Assembly (NCBI RefSeq): GCF_006716085.1
Contig: NZ_VFON01000001.1
Span: 744,001-808,000, forward strand
From: Leucobacter komagatae
GTDB lineage: Bacteria; Actinomycetota; Actinomycetes; Actinomycetales; Microbacteriaceae
Direction: 5' to 3'
DNA: 64,000 bases
Part shown: positions 38,826 to 47,250 of the stretch, one piece after another
How positions within the stretch are numbered: position 1 is the first letter of the stretch
Layout of the letters: every line of letters starts with the position of its first letter
Notes under the pieces: model-generated
The model's database searches: none
Told to the model about the DNA's origin: nothing
Seen by the model: only the letters and a program-made list of their open reading frames with translations
Made by a program: the position numbers and the translations under genes

Positions 38826-39156
38826 CCTGAAAGGCAGTCGGAATACGAGTTGCGACTTCTCACAGGCTAGACGAGTCGATCTACATCGCGAAGCGATGAC
38901 CGGCACGGCGTGTCGCGGTTTGTTGCTGCGCTCGTTGTGCGTGGTCGTTGCCGACTGCTGCTGCGCTCTCTGCGGCGCTTGCTTGCCCCGTGACTCCGCT
39001 CCCGCTGCGTCACGGAGAGGGCGACGAGACGTGTGGTCGCAGAGTCTTGTGACGTCTTGAGGTCCGCGGCTGCGCTCCCGCTGCGCCTCGGACGGTCGAT
39101 GGGGAGGGAGAGCTCGTCGGGCATGAGGTTGCTCGGGCAGACGGGCGCATGGCGGT
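38826..39156. other. Non-coding stretch with hairpins sharing a loop motif
   Basis: No gene. Two hairpins carry almost the same loop: CCGTGAC...GTCACGG (about 38988-39015) and GTCCG...CGGAC (about 39062-39093), both with CGCTCCCGCTGCG between the arms. The complement of this loop resembles the GAGCGCAGCGAG repeats found at 43.2-43.4 kb. It leads into the origin iterons. Confidence 0.45.
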
Positions 39157-39490
39157 GGGTGACAATGCGGGTGACAGCGGGTGACAGCCTGTCACCCGCA
39201 TTGTCACCCGTTCTAGCCGCATGATTCTGCGGTTTTTACCTCTATGGGTGACAGGTGACAGCATTATTGAGTTATGACTATATTTAGAGATCCACCTCCC
39301 CCGAAGTGCGATTTCTCTATATAAGGTTGAGCAGAAAATCTGTCACCCGTGTCACCCGGATGGCTACTTCCGCATGATTCTGCGGTAAAACCGGGTGACA
39401 GAGACTCTGCCCGTTTGTCACCCGCTGTCACCCGCAAGGTCAACTTCCGCGTAATCATGCGGCAAAAGCGGGTGACAGATGCTGTCACCC
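39157..39490. other. Iteron-type replication origin of the element
   Basis: Thirteen perfect copies of GGGTGACA in both directions: forward at 39157, 39169, 39179, 39246, 39393, 39470; reverse at 39190, 39202, 39341, 39350, 39416, 39426, 39483. Positions 39157-39177 and 39189-39209 form a perfect 21-bp inverted repeat. A second motif, CCGCATGATTCTGCGG, occurs at 39217 and 39370 and as an inverted variant at 39447, each next to an A/T run. An AT-rich stretch (about 39260-39335) in otherwise GC-rich DNA could be the unwinding element. The replication gene lies 0.7 kb downstream. Confidence 0.75.
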
Positions 39491-39873
39491 GCCGTAGATC
39501 GTCCGCCCCCTCCGCCCACGCCGAGCACCCTCTGGCAGGAGGGGGCCCCTCCTGCCCGGCGACGAGCGGGAGCGCCGCACGGACCGCCTCGGAAAACATC
39601 ACGACACACTACATGTTGTGGTTGCAGTGTCAGGTAGGCACAAGATATGCTTGTAGCAATTAGAGACCTGAACGATAGTGCACCGCTTCGGCGGCGTCGG
39701 AGGAACGGAAGTGACTAACCGCCGACGTAAGACGAGTCCCACACATTAAGAAAACCCCTGAACATCCTCTCAAGCGGGAGGGCGCGAGGGCAGGTCCCAG
39801 GAGCCGGCAGGCGACTGAAGCTCTCACCGCTCGGTGAGCGCTCGTCGCGCCCTTCTGCGGAGAGGCCGCCATC
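39491..39873. other. Leader of replication operon, no convincing gene
   Basis: A promoter may lie at about 39620-39650 (TTGCAG, then TATGCT 17-18 bp later). A 23-codon frame starting ATG at 39643 is possible but unsupported. No other feature seen. Confidence 0.35.
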
Positions 39874-40224
39874 ATGGCGGAGCGTAATCGGACAGTGCTC
39901 GTGGGTCGCGACGGCGAGGACCACCTTGACCTGACTCAGGCGGTCGTCTACACGGGAGTGTCCCGCGTCACTCTGATGCGTAGGATCGCCGACGGCAGGC
40001 TGCCGTCCCAGATCGTCAACGGCAAGCACCGCGTGTCGTCGGGAGACCTCGACGCGCTCTTCGGCCCGGCGCCTGTGCTCGCGGGCGCGCGAACGGCAGA
40101 CGATTCCACCCTCCGCCTGTGGGCGAAGCGCGTGGCTGAGGCTGCTCCTCCGCTGCGACCTGAGCAGCGCGACGTCGTGCTGTCGGCTTTCGCCGACGCC
40201 CTCATCACGATCGGGGGCGAGTGA
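39874..40224 (+). CDS. Helix-turn-helix excisionase/regulator-like protein
   Basis: 116 residues. The segment LDLTQAVVYTGVSRVTLMRRIADGRLPSQIVNGKHRVSSGDLDALF is a MerR/excisionase-like winged HTH of the kind used by Xis and AlpA-type proteins. The C-terminal half is helical. GGAGAGG lies upstream. The stop is 1 bp before the replication ATG, so both are one operon. It may bind the adjacent origin repeats or act in excision; both are inference. Confidence 0.75.
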   Translation: MAERNRTVLVGRDGEDHLDLTQAVVYTGVSRVTLMRRIADGRLPSQIVNGKHRVSSGDLDALFGPAPVLAGARTADDSTLRLWAKRVAEAAPPLRPEQRDVVLSAFADALITIGGE

Positions 40225-40225
40225 C

Positions 40226-42406
40226 ATGACCGAGCAGACTATGCCCGTTTCAGCGGGAGCACCTCCTGAAAAAGAAGAAGCCCCCCACCGTGAGGTAGAG
40301 GGGACTTCCGAAGCGTTTGGCGGCGCTGAGATCAATACTCCAGGAACCGAGGCGTTCCTGCCAGTTGTCGCAGCGACTTTCTCCTCGTCCCCGAGCAAGG
40401 ACGCCGATACGCAGAACTCGGTCATCGAGAATGTGACCACGGTGTACCTGGACGGGCTCCTGGATGCCGCAGCGCGTGGAGAGGCGCTCCCTCACCCGCA
40501 GGACATCGAGCGCGAGCTCCTGGAGCAGGTGAACGCGAACCTGCGCCTCCTCAACGCGGGCCGGGCCGTTCGCGTCAGCCCCAAGGCCGACGCGAACGAG
40601 AAGAACCAGGCCCCGCTGCTGAAGACGCTGACGTTCAACCAGGTCGCGCGCATCCTGGTCTCCCTCCACGGCGTGCGCAGGCTGCTGGCCTCGCGTGCCC
40701 CCGGCGCCCGTCCCGACAAGCTCGATCCCGTCGTCGCCTGGGACCCGGCGCACGGCGTCTACAGTCTGAACGTGGAGCACGTCTTCGCGCTGGCCGGCGT
40801 GTACAACTCCTCCGGGGGCGCGAGCTTCATGAAGGACGTCGAGTCGGCAGTGCGTCGCCTGGCGCCGCGCATCAGGCGGGAGACGAGCACCAAGTGGGCC
40901 CCCGTCGCGAACGGCGACTACGAGCGCGCCACGGGTGAGCTGCACCCGTTCTCGCCGGACCGCGTGTTCCTGTCCCGCTCGCCGGTCGCCTACGTGGCGG
41001 ACGCGCAGAACCCTGTGATCCACAACGACGACGACGGCACCGACTGGGACGTCGACTCGGGTCTTATGGAGATCGCGGACGGAGACGAGGAGGTCTACGG
41101 CCAGATCTGGGAGGTCCTCGCCTCGGTGGTGCAGCCGCAGATCCGCACCAACAAGGCGGTGGCGCTCTACGACAAGGACGGCAACAACGGCAAGGGCACG
41201 ATCGTCGCTCTGGCGACCGGTCTCGCCGGGGAGTCCAGGACGCTCGCTGCGAGCCTCTCGAACCTCGCGAAGGACACTACTTTGCCCCTGATCTCCGGCA
41301 AGTCGCTGATCGCCTCTGACGAGAACGCGACGAACGACTTCGTCAGGAACGCCGAGGTCATCAAGTCCCTCGCCACCCGGGACCCGATCCTGGTGAACCC
41401 GAAGTACGAGAAGCCTTATAACGAGGTCTTTGAAGGGGCGCAGATTCACTGTATGAACGCGCTGCCGAGGTTCGGGGACAACGGCGGGAGCATGTGGCGC
41501 CGCTGGCTGCTGATCCCGCTCACGGCCCGCTTCGAGGGCCGCGAGCGCAAGTACATCAAGGACGACTACATGCGCCGCCCTGAGGTGCTGCAGTACGTCA
41601 TGCGCCGGGCCTTGGAGATGGACTTCACCGGGTACAGCGAGACCTCCGTCTCTGCGGCCCTGCTGCTGGAGGCGAAGAACGAGAACGACCCGGTGCGCCT
41701 GTTCTGGGCTGAGCACCGCGACGAGTTCGTGTGGGATCTCCTGCCGCTGGAGTTCCTCTTCGAGCTCTACAAGGGCTGGTTCTCGCGCAACAAGCCGAGC
41801 GGCCGCATGGTCGACCGCAGGTCGTTCGACGACAGCATCAGGGAGGCCGTGGCCGACGATCCGGGCGACTGGGTTGACCTTGGCAAGGGCGAGAAGATGA
41901 AGGCCTCGGTGCGAATGACTGGGCGGGAGCCCCTCGTCGTGGAGTACCAGCATCGCAACGTGTTCGAGATGCCCGAGAAGTGGAAGCGCGAGTTCCCCAA
42001 GAGCATGCAGTTCCGCAACGTGTTGTACCGGGATCGTGCCGCTGCTCTCACCGCTGCGGCGTCGAGCACTGCCGTTGCTCCTGTCTCGCCCGCCGCTGTG
42101 CCCGCACAGGCGCCTGTTTCTTCTGCCAACCCCGCGGTCGCCGCGGCCGAGGCGCATCTCGCCCGCTGCGAGCGCCTCGCGGCTGACGAGCAGGCCCTCT
42201 GGGAGCAGCGCGCGGTGGAGGAGGGCGTCACCGACCCTGCTCATGTGACCGATCACGCCAGGATCACGCGCATGGGGTCCGCGTGCGGGTGCGGGGCCGC
42301 GCCGCAGCGCGCGTACGACCCCGCCGAGTTCGCCCGCGCCGAGAGCGTCGCCCTTGCGGTCAGTGCAGCGAGGGCAGACCTTGACGAGTTGCTGTCTCCG
42401 TCGTAG
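40226..42406 (+). CDS. P4/D5-type replication protein, SF3 helicase
   Basis: 726 residues. DYERATGELHPFSPDRVFLSRSPVAYVAD matches the D5_N region of phage/plasmid primases (about 235-265). The SF3 helicase has Walker A YDKDGNNGKGT near residue 317, then SGKSLIASDENAT (B motif region) and ALPRFGDNGGSMWRRWLLIPL (motif C and the arginine finger). No clear primase (TOPRIM or AEP) motif is seen in the first 200 residues, so primase activity is unproven. The C-terminal 110 residues are Ala-rich. It probably melts the iteron origin. Confidence 0.88.
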   Translation: MTEQTMPVSAGAPPEKEEAPHREVEGTSEAFGGAEINTPGTEAFLPVVAATFSSSPSKDADTQNSVIENVTTVYLDGLLDAAARGEALPHPQDIERELLEQVNANLRLLNAGRAVRVSPKADANEKNQAPLLKTLTFNQVARILVSLHGVRRLLASRAPGARPDKLDPVVAWDPAHGVYSLNVEHVFALAGVYNSSGGASFMKDVESAVRRLAPRIRRETSTKWAPVANGDYERATGELHPFSPDRVFLSRSPVAYVADAQNPVIHNDDDGTDWDVDSGLMEIADGDEEVYGQIWEVLASVVQPQIRTNKAVALYDKDGNNGKGTIVALATGLAGESRTLAASLSNLAKDTTLPLISGKSLIASDENATNDFVRNAEVIKSLATRDPILVNPKYEKPYNEVFEGAQIHCMNALPRFGDNGGSMWRRWLLIPLTARFEGRERKYIKDDYMRRPEVLQYVMRRALEMDFTGYSETSVSAALLLEAKNENDPVRLFWAEHRDEFVWDLLPLEFLFELYKGWFSRNKPSGRMVDRRSFDDSIREAVADDPGDWVDLGKGEKMKASVRMTGREPLVVEYQHRNVFEMPEKWKREFPKSMQFRNVLYRDRAAALTAAASSTAVAPVSPAAVPAQAPVSSANPAVAAAEAHLARCERLAADEQALWEQRAVEEGVTDPAHVTDHARITRMGSACGCGAAPQRAYDPAEFARAESVALAVSAARADLDELLSPS

Positions 42407-42519
42407 GCCAGCGCTGGGATCCGGCCGTTCCCCTACTATTCCCGATCCGCCCACGAGTGGCGGCTACCTCAAGTGGCCGACCGGTCATTTGCAAGTTATC
42501 TACAGAAAAGGAAGTTCTC

Positions 42520-42924
42520 ATGTCGAATGACAACGTGAAGAACGACTCCAAGCCGCACGTCGACAGTACTGCGGCCATCCGTAAGAACATCGCCGTGGCT
42601 CAGGATCACCTCGGTCTTGTCTCGCTGTATGGCGAGCATCAGGAGCTTTGCGAGATTGCTGCCACTTATGCGGCACTCGCTCAGGCTCAGGCAACGTCCG
42701 CGCTCGTCGAGCAGGTGCGTGTGGTGAATCTGCTTTGGTTCACTAGCAGCGTGTTCCCTTCTGCTGCCGATGTGATCTTGAAGGCTGATCCGGAGTACTA
42801 CCAGACGCCTCACTGGGACAAGAGCTTTGGGGAGCTGCTTGGTGGGGTGCGCAGCGAGCTTCGCGAGTTGTTCATGCGTGTGCTGTTCCCGGAGGGTGGC
42901 AGTGATTCTGTCGGTTCGGAGTGA
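42520..42924 (+). CDS. Hypothetical 134-residue protein
   Basis: Not recognised. ATG at 42520 follows AAGGAAG by 6 nt. It is a mixed helical protein with LGLVSLYGEHQELCEIAATYAALAQAQATSALVEQV. Codon use is less GC-biased than the flanking replication gene (TTG, GAT, GCT are frequent), suggesting a different origin. A terminator follows 80 bp later. Confidence 0.6.
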   Translation: MSNDNVKNDSKPHVDSTAAIRKNIAVAQDHLGLVSLYGEHQELCEIAATYAALAQAQATSALVEQVRVVNLLWFTSSVFPSAADVILKADPEYYQTPHWDKSFGELLGGVRSELRELFMRVLFPEGGSDSVGSE

Positions 42925-43003
42925 GCGCTACTGCGTTAAGCGCTGTAGGTGTTGAGTGTGAGGAGTTTCTTGCATTCAGTTTCTGAATAGCGCAGTCACG
43001 GGG

Positions 43004-43032
43004 ACCCCCGTTGCATTTGTTGCAGCGGGGGT
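43004..43032. terminator. Terminator-like hairpin
   Basis: ACCCCCG (43004-43010) and CGGGGGT (43026-43032), with TTGCA...TGCA pairing inside the loop; TTT follows on the plus strand. Confidence 0.65.
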
Positions 43033-43128
43033 TTCCGCTGTTATCGGCGCTACTTATTTGGCTCCGCGCATCGCTTCAGACCCCGTCCCGAAGCTCCGTC
43101 CGAGGGCTGGGTCGGTCACAGCTTCAGC

Positions 43129-43137
43129 TGTGGATAA
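43129..43137 (-). promoter_or_regulatory. DnaA box
   Basis: Complement of TTATCCACA, a perfect DnaA box. It overlaps the right arm of the CACAGCT-TC-AGCTGTG hairpin. Confidence 0.55.
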
Positions 43138-43947
43138 CCTCGTGCTGTCCGTTACACGAGCGCAGCGAGGGTACGGCAGCGCGAGCCCGGCTGCGCGGAG
43201 GGCAGGAGCACCCCCAGGAGCCCCAGTGGGGCTCCGCAGGGGCGAGGGAGCGTGAGCTCCCGAAGTAAGGGCCCGGCGAGCGCAGCGAGACCGGGTGAGG
43301 AGACGGAGAGGGAGGAGCGCAGCGAGTCCCGAGACGTCGACGAAGGCGTGTTGGCTATGCCAACTCCGAAGCAAGTTTAGACAGGAGCGCAGCGAATGGA
43401 TAAACGCAGCGAAGGACCACGCCCCCTTATGCTCTTTTCGTTACTTACCTCGTTTCGCCGCCTTAGCGGTGAAACAGGTATGGAATCTGCTGGAGAATCA
43501 ACGAAGTTGCGGGGGGCCTCGGCCCTAGGCGCCTAGGGTAGCCCCGGAGGGGCCTCCGTGGAGGTTAGGCACCTGACCCCCGCTACTTCGTTGGAAAGAC
43601 GCGGAAGCACGGGCGCCCAGGATTATGGGACCTCTGGTCCCGGGGCGCCTGTGTAGCGCGAAGCGCTGAGAAGCGGTGGTGCCCCCGGGGCGCCTCCGCT
43701 CACTCTTCCGTGTCGACCGCAGCCCCGAAGGCTGCGGCCATTGCCTCTCTCCAGCGCGAGACCGGGCTCTGCACGGTCTCCTCATCGCACGCTTTGTCGT
43801 CGCAACGCACCCGTCGCAGACGGGTCACATCGCATGCTACAGACCTGCCTCTGGTGCTGCCACTGCCTCTGTCGCCGTAGGTGACGAGCACAGCAGCAGG
43901 ACTGTAGCGGGACCGTCACACGGCCTCTGCGACCCTGTCGCTGAGCC

Positions 43948-43956
43948 TGTGGATAA
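43948..43956 (-). promoter_or_regulatory. DnaA box
   Basis: A second perfect TTATCCACA, same orientation, 819 bp from the first. Both lie at the ends of the hairpin-dense region. Confidence 0.5.
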
Positions 43957-44020
43957 CTCGGTGACGCGTTGCCAATGTCTTGGACGTGTGTTGTGTTGGT
44001 GCTGACCGGTGCGGTGAAAA

Positions 44021-44056
44021 CGAATACCCCCGAGGCGTGTGCCTCGGGGGTATTCG
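44021..44056 (-). terminator. Distal terminator of Clp-like gene
   Basis: CGAATACCCCCGAGGC, GTGT loop, and the exact 16-bp complement. AAAA flanks the left side on the plus strand, i.e. a U-run on the minus transcript. Confidence 0.85.
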
Positions 44057-44070
44057 TGTGGTGAGAAGAT

Positions 44071-44101
44071 GAGCCCCTGCAGCGCTGTGCTGCAGGGGCT
44101 C
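44071..44101 (-). terminator. Proximal hairpin after Clp-like gene
   Basis: A 13-bp perfect stem, GAGCCCCTGCAGC and complement, loop GCTGT. It lies 14 bp after the stop on the minus strand, upstream of the stronger hairpin. Confidence 0.7.
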
Positions 44102-44114
44102 GCTCGATGGGTAA

Positions 44115-45890
44115 TTAGTAGTGATCCAGAATCGGTTGCGTGTGGATCTTTCCGTCGCGGATAGTGACCATCAGCTCTCGTGATGCTTCTCGTGCGAGCG
44201 CGGGAAGCAGTTCGCGTTCGATATTGCTCTGGAGGTGGCGTGCACCGAGTGCGGGGTTTCTGCGGTGGCTGGCGAGCCACGACGGGACCTCTGGCGCGTA
44301 CTCGAGTCGCCATCCGCTGCCGGTGAGGCGGCCGCTCAGGCGGGCGAGTTCGTCGTGCGCGAGTTGCTGGATCGCGCTCTCGCTGAGGGGGTCGAAGCAG
44401 ATCGTCTCGGTGATCCTGCCGAGCAGCTCCGGAGGAAGCACTCGTTCGATTTCTTTGAGTTGCCGGCTGCTGTCGAATGTGTGTGTGGAGCCGAACCCGG
44501 TGCCCGGTTTTGCTCCTTCCCTGACGCCGAGGTTCGACGTCATGATGATGATGGTCTCGGCGAACGAGGCGGTGTTGCCCCAACCGTCGGTGAGGCGGCC
44601 TTCATCGAAGATCTGGAGAAACAGCGGCCAGACCAGTGGGTGAGATTTCTCGAACTCATCGAGCAGGAGCACGGTACGAGGTTGCTGGATGATCCTCGTG
44701 GTGAGGAGACCTTCAGTGCTGCTCTTCTTCCAGATCCGGTGCCCGCCGATGAGTTTCATGACTGAGTCTTCGTGCGTGCTGTACTCGCTCATGTCGAGAC
44801 GGATGAGTGCCTCGTCAGCGCCGTACACGGTTCGTGCGAGCTGTTTCGCAGCCTCGGTCTTGCCGACTCCGGATGGGCCAGCGAACAAGAACACCCCGTG
44901 GGGGCGCTCTGGTCGTAGCGTGAGGCCGGACAGTGCCGGGGCGACCCTAACGGCGACCGTGTGGATTGCGGCGTCTTGCCCTCTGACGACTTCGGTGAGC
45001 CGGTCACGCAGCTCGGTCGCGGTTTTCGCGGCGGGGAGAGCAGCGAGCGCGAGGTGGTCTGGTTTCAGCTGCACTCGGGTGGTTCGCTGCTCGATCTGTG
45101 CGCGTGCGATCGCGGTGTCGATCCGCTCTAACGCGAGCCGCGGGTGTACGTAGGCATCTGTCGGCGTTGGCGGTGTGAGTGCGTGCTCGATGACGGCGGG
45201 GGTGATCTCCGTGTTGATGTGGGCGAGCTGTGGCAGCGCGAGTGATTCGGTGGCAACGATCCTTGTCAGCGCCTCGTTTGGGAGGGGCTCGAGTTGTACG
45301 CGATGCAGCTTTGAGATGCGCACGGGTTCAGCTTCGGCCAGTTCGGCGTATTTGCGTTCGTCGTACACCAGGATGCTGCGGAGGCCGTACTCGTTCGCGT
45401 AGCTGGTGAGCAGGCTGATGACACCCAAATGTCTCGTGTCCGTGTGCATGTCGGAACGGAGGTCGATGTTATCGACCACGAGCACTGCCGAGTCGGCAAG
45501 GCCTTCTGCGTGCAACACGTCGATCATGTCGGCGAGCTCGGTCGCAGAATCACCACCGGGCAGTTCCGCAACGCGCAAACGAAGGGTGGAGTGTGCTGCG
45601 TGCACGACTGCAGCGACTTCAGCAAGAAATGCGGTGCGACCGACACCGGGTCTTCCAGTGACGGCGACGACCTGGGGTTTCGTGCGGAGCAGTTGAGCAG
45701 CGGTTTCGTGAGCGAGGTCTGGGCGATGGAACTGGTAGCTGGGTGCGAGCAGACGTGTGTTCGATGCTGACTCCACGGTGCGGGTGTTGCGCAGGGCTTC
45801 GTAGCCGGTAGACCGTGAGTGTGTGGTGTTGTCAAAGAGTTCGAACTCGTCGACGCTCGTGTTCATTGCATTAGTGATTGTGGTGGGCAT
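44115..45890 (-). CDS. Clp/HSP100-like double AAA+ ATPase
   Basis: 591 residues from ATG at 45890 (MPTTITNAMN), with GGAGGT 4 nt upstream. The first AAA module has a changed P-loop, TGRPGVGRTAF (Arg in place of Lys), followed by VLVVDNIDL. The second is ClpB/ClpA D2-like: GPSGVGKTEAAKQLA, DMSEYSTHEDSVMKLIG, VLLLDEFEKSHP, IIIMTSNLG and a C-terminal sensor-2 domain with LGARHLQSNIERELLPAL. The Clp N-domain and the ClpB middle coiled coil are absent, and no ClpP-binding loop is evident. It may be an element-encoded unfoldase; the partner is unknown. Confidence 0.85.
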   Translation of the reverse strand: MPTTITNAMNTSVDEFELFDNTTHSRSTGYEALRNTRTVESASNTRLLAPSYQFHRPDLAHETAAQLLRTKPQVVAVTGRPGVGRTAFLAEVAAVVHAAHSTLRLRVAELPGGDSATELADMIDVLHAEGLADSAVLVVDNIDLRSDMHTDTRHLGVISLLTSYANEYGLRSILVYDERKYAELAEAEPVRISKLHRVQLEPLPNEALTRIVATESLALPQLAHINTEITPAVIEHALTPPTPTDAYVHPRLALERIDTAIARAQIEQRTTRVQLKPDHLALAALPAAKTATELRDRLTEVVRGQDAAIHTVAVRVAPALSGLTLRPERPHGVFLFAGPSGVGKTEAAKQLARTVYGADEALIRLDMSEYSTHEDSVMKLIGGHRIWKKSSTEGLLTTRIIQQPRTVLLLDEFEKSHPLVWPLFLQIFDEGRLTDGWGNTASFAETIIIMTSNLGVREGAKPGTGFGSTHTFDSSRQLKEIERVLPPELLGRITETICFDPLSESAIQQLAHDELARLSGRLTGSGWRLEYAPEVPSWLASHRRNPALGARHLQSNIERELLPALAREASRELMVTIRDGKIHTQPILDHY

Positions 45891-46290
45891 GAGACCTCCA
45901 GAAACTGTGTATCCCGAACCCCGCATGCAGCCTCGTGTCCAGAGAGCTACAGGGAAGGTGCTGATATCGAGGGTGGTCAGAATACAGGCGGAAGACGGGC
46001 CGAGAGCTACAGATAACGAGATACCTGCCAAGTGCGCGAGAAGCTAGGGCCCCAAGCAAAATCACATCGTGAAGCCGGATGTGAAGTCGGTGCGCGGGAG
46101 CCCAACAACCGTGTCAAATCAGCGCAATTCGTTTCCGGGCTATCGACGTGTCGCGGTAAGGGAAGATACCGGTTGGCATCCTCATGTTCCTCCCGTGACG
46201 CCTGTGGCGTCACAGCCTTTCGCGACTGTTTGTCGTGTGAGACAGCGCCGGCAGTGCACGAAGCGACTTCTCGCACCGGGTGCAACGAAA
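45891..46290. other. 400-bp non-coding stretch upstream of Clp-like gene
   Basis: No gene found on either strand. It has GAGCTACAG twice (about 45947 and 46008) and a perfect 8-bp inverted repeat, GTGACGCC-TGT-GGCGTCAC (46195-46213). It should contain the Clp-like gene promoter on the minus strand. Confidence 0.4.
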
Positions 46291-46318
46291 ACCCCCGAGG
46301 GCTCTCTCCCTCGGGGGT
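46291..46318 (-). terminator. Terminator of anchored coiled-coil protein
   Basis: ACCCCCGAGGG, loop CTCTCT, and the 11-bp complement; AAAA on its plus-strand left gives a U-run to the minus transcript. The stem core is the same CCCCCGAGG as in the Clp-like gene terminator. Confidence 0.85.
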
Positions 46319-46347
46319 CATCGTCGCTGTTGCGGGGTGTTCTGGGT

Positions 46348-47211
46348 TTAGGAGCAACCCTCTCCGTTCGGAGACTGGGACATGCCCGGAGGGCATCCGC
46401 CACCACCGTTCGGGGGCACGATCATGGTCCCACCGCCACCGCCGTTTCCGGGGTTGTAGTAGCCGTCGTCGTAGCCGTCGTCGTAGCTGTTGTCCCAGCT
46501 TTCCTGCTCGGCCTGGCGAGCGGCCTCTTCGGTCGCGGCCTGCTCTGCGGCGATGCGTGCGGCTTCTGCTGCTGCAGCCTCCTCGGCAGCCTTCTTCTCA
46601 GCCGCGAGGCGTGCAGCCTCGTCAGCCTGGAAGAGAGCGAAGTCCTCGGTGAGTGCAGTGGATGCAGAGTCGAGCTTCTTCGCGGCGTCGGTCACGGCTG
46701 TGACCTGTGCGTCGATCGCTGTGACGTCCTCGCGGGTCTCGCAGGTGTCGGCGAGGGCCTTCTCGGCCTTGGTGAGCTCCGCCTTGGCGTCGGTGACATC
46801 GCCCACGAAGTCAGCGCCGCTCTGGCGGGCGGGCACAGCCTTGACCTCGGGCTTGTCACCCTCTGCCTTCTGCGCCTTCACCTCTTCGACGGCCTTGCGG
46901 TCGGCGTACTTGGTGCTGGTGCCCGCGCTTTCGGGGAGCGTGGTGTCCTCAACAGCCGCGAGCGCCGCGTCCGCGCCCTGCTGGGCGGTCTTCGCGGTCG
47001 TGCGGGCCTGGGTTGCGCTCTCAGTCGCCACGACGCATAGACGCTCGGTCTCGGCGTTGCTGTTGCTCACTGCAACGGCGGATGCGATGCCGCCGCCGAG
47101 CACGAGCGCGACAGCAGCCGCGATCGCGAAGATCTTCTTCTTGCTCTTCTTCGCGCCGGCGCCCTTCGGGGCGTCGACGGCATTGATGCTCTTGTCAGCT
47201 ATGGCCGCCAC
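46348..47211 (-). CDS. Membrane-anchored coiled-coil protein with Gly-rich C-terminus
   Basis: 287 residues, not assigned to a family. A cytoplasmic Lys-rich N-terminus (KKSKKK) leads into one membrane helix, IFAIAAAVALVLGGGIASAVAV (about 28-50). A long Ala/Glu/Lys-rich helical outer part follows (about 60-225, likely coiled coil), then WDNSYDDGYDDGYYNPGNGG and a Cys-containing end, GGGGCPPGMSQSPNGEGCS. The start GTG at 47211 has GGAGG nearby. It pairs with the SNase-like lipoprotein gene 39 bp upstream. Confidence 0.75.
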   Translation of the reverse strand: MAAIADKSINAVDAPKGAGAKKSKKKIFAIAAAVALVLGGGIASAVAVSNSNAETERLCVVATESATQARTTAKTAQQGADAALAAVEDTTLPESAGTSTKYADRKAVEEVKAQKAEGDKPEVKAVPARQSGADFVGDVTDAKAELTKAEKALADTCETREDVTAIDAQVTAVTDAAKKLDSASTALTEDFALFQADEAARLAAEKKAAEEAAAAEAARIAAEQAATEEAARQAEQESWDNSYDDGYDDGYYNPGNGGGGGTMIVPPNGGGGCPPGMSQSPNGEGCS

Positions 47212-47250
47212 CTCCTTCGTTGTCTGTGATGTTCTTGTGTCTTGCTGGGG

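Larger units (their letters stand above)
43033..43990. ncRNA. Hairpin-dense non-coding region, candidate structured RNA
   Basis: About 0.95 kb with no credible gene. At least eleven perfect inverted repeats: 43117-43132, 43217-43235, 43246-43261 (GTGA loop), 43272-43295, 43351-43363, 43523-43538 (16-bp palindrome CCCTAGGCGCCTAGGG), 43627-43641, 43655-43667, 43717-43737, 43758-43780 and 43809-43825. GAGCGCAGCGA(G/A) recurs at 43158, 43278, 43315 and 43385. The density far exceeds that in other intergenic regions here. It could be a large ornate RNA, a set of protein sites, or a single-stranded replication or transfer region; orientation unknown. Confidence 0.45.

Noticed and set aside
39157..39490. 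CRISPR array
   Set aside because: The GGGTGACA units are short, irregularly spaced and in both directions, unlike direct repeats with uniform spacers.
39643..39714. 23-residue peptide gene before the replication operon
   Set aside because: Weak start signal, Arg-rich random-looking product, no sign of conservation available.
40226..42406. Calling the replication protein a proven primase
   Set aside because: Only the D5_N and SF3 helicase parts are visible; no TOPRIM or AEP residues were found in the N-terminal part.
40250..42454. 734-codon open frame opposite the replication protein
   Set aside because: Antisense shadow. The SF3 helicase motifs on the plus strand fix the true gene.
43011..43268. 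Small open frames in the hairpin-rich region
   Set aside because: Overlapping frames of similar poor quality, no ribosome binding sites, and product composition that follows the repeats.
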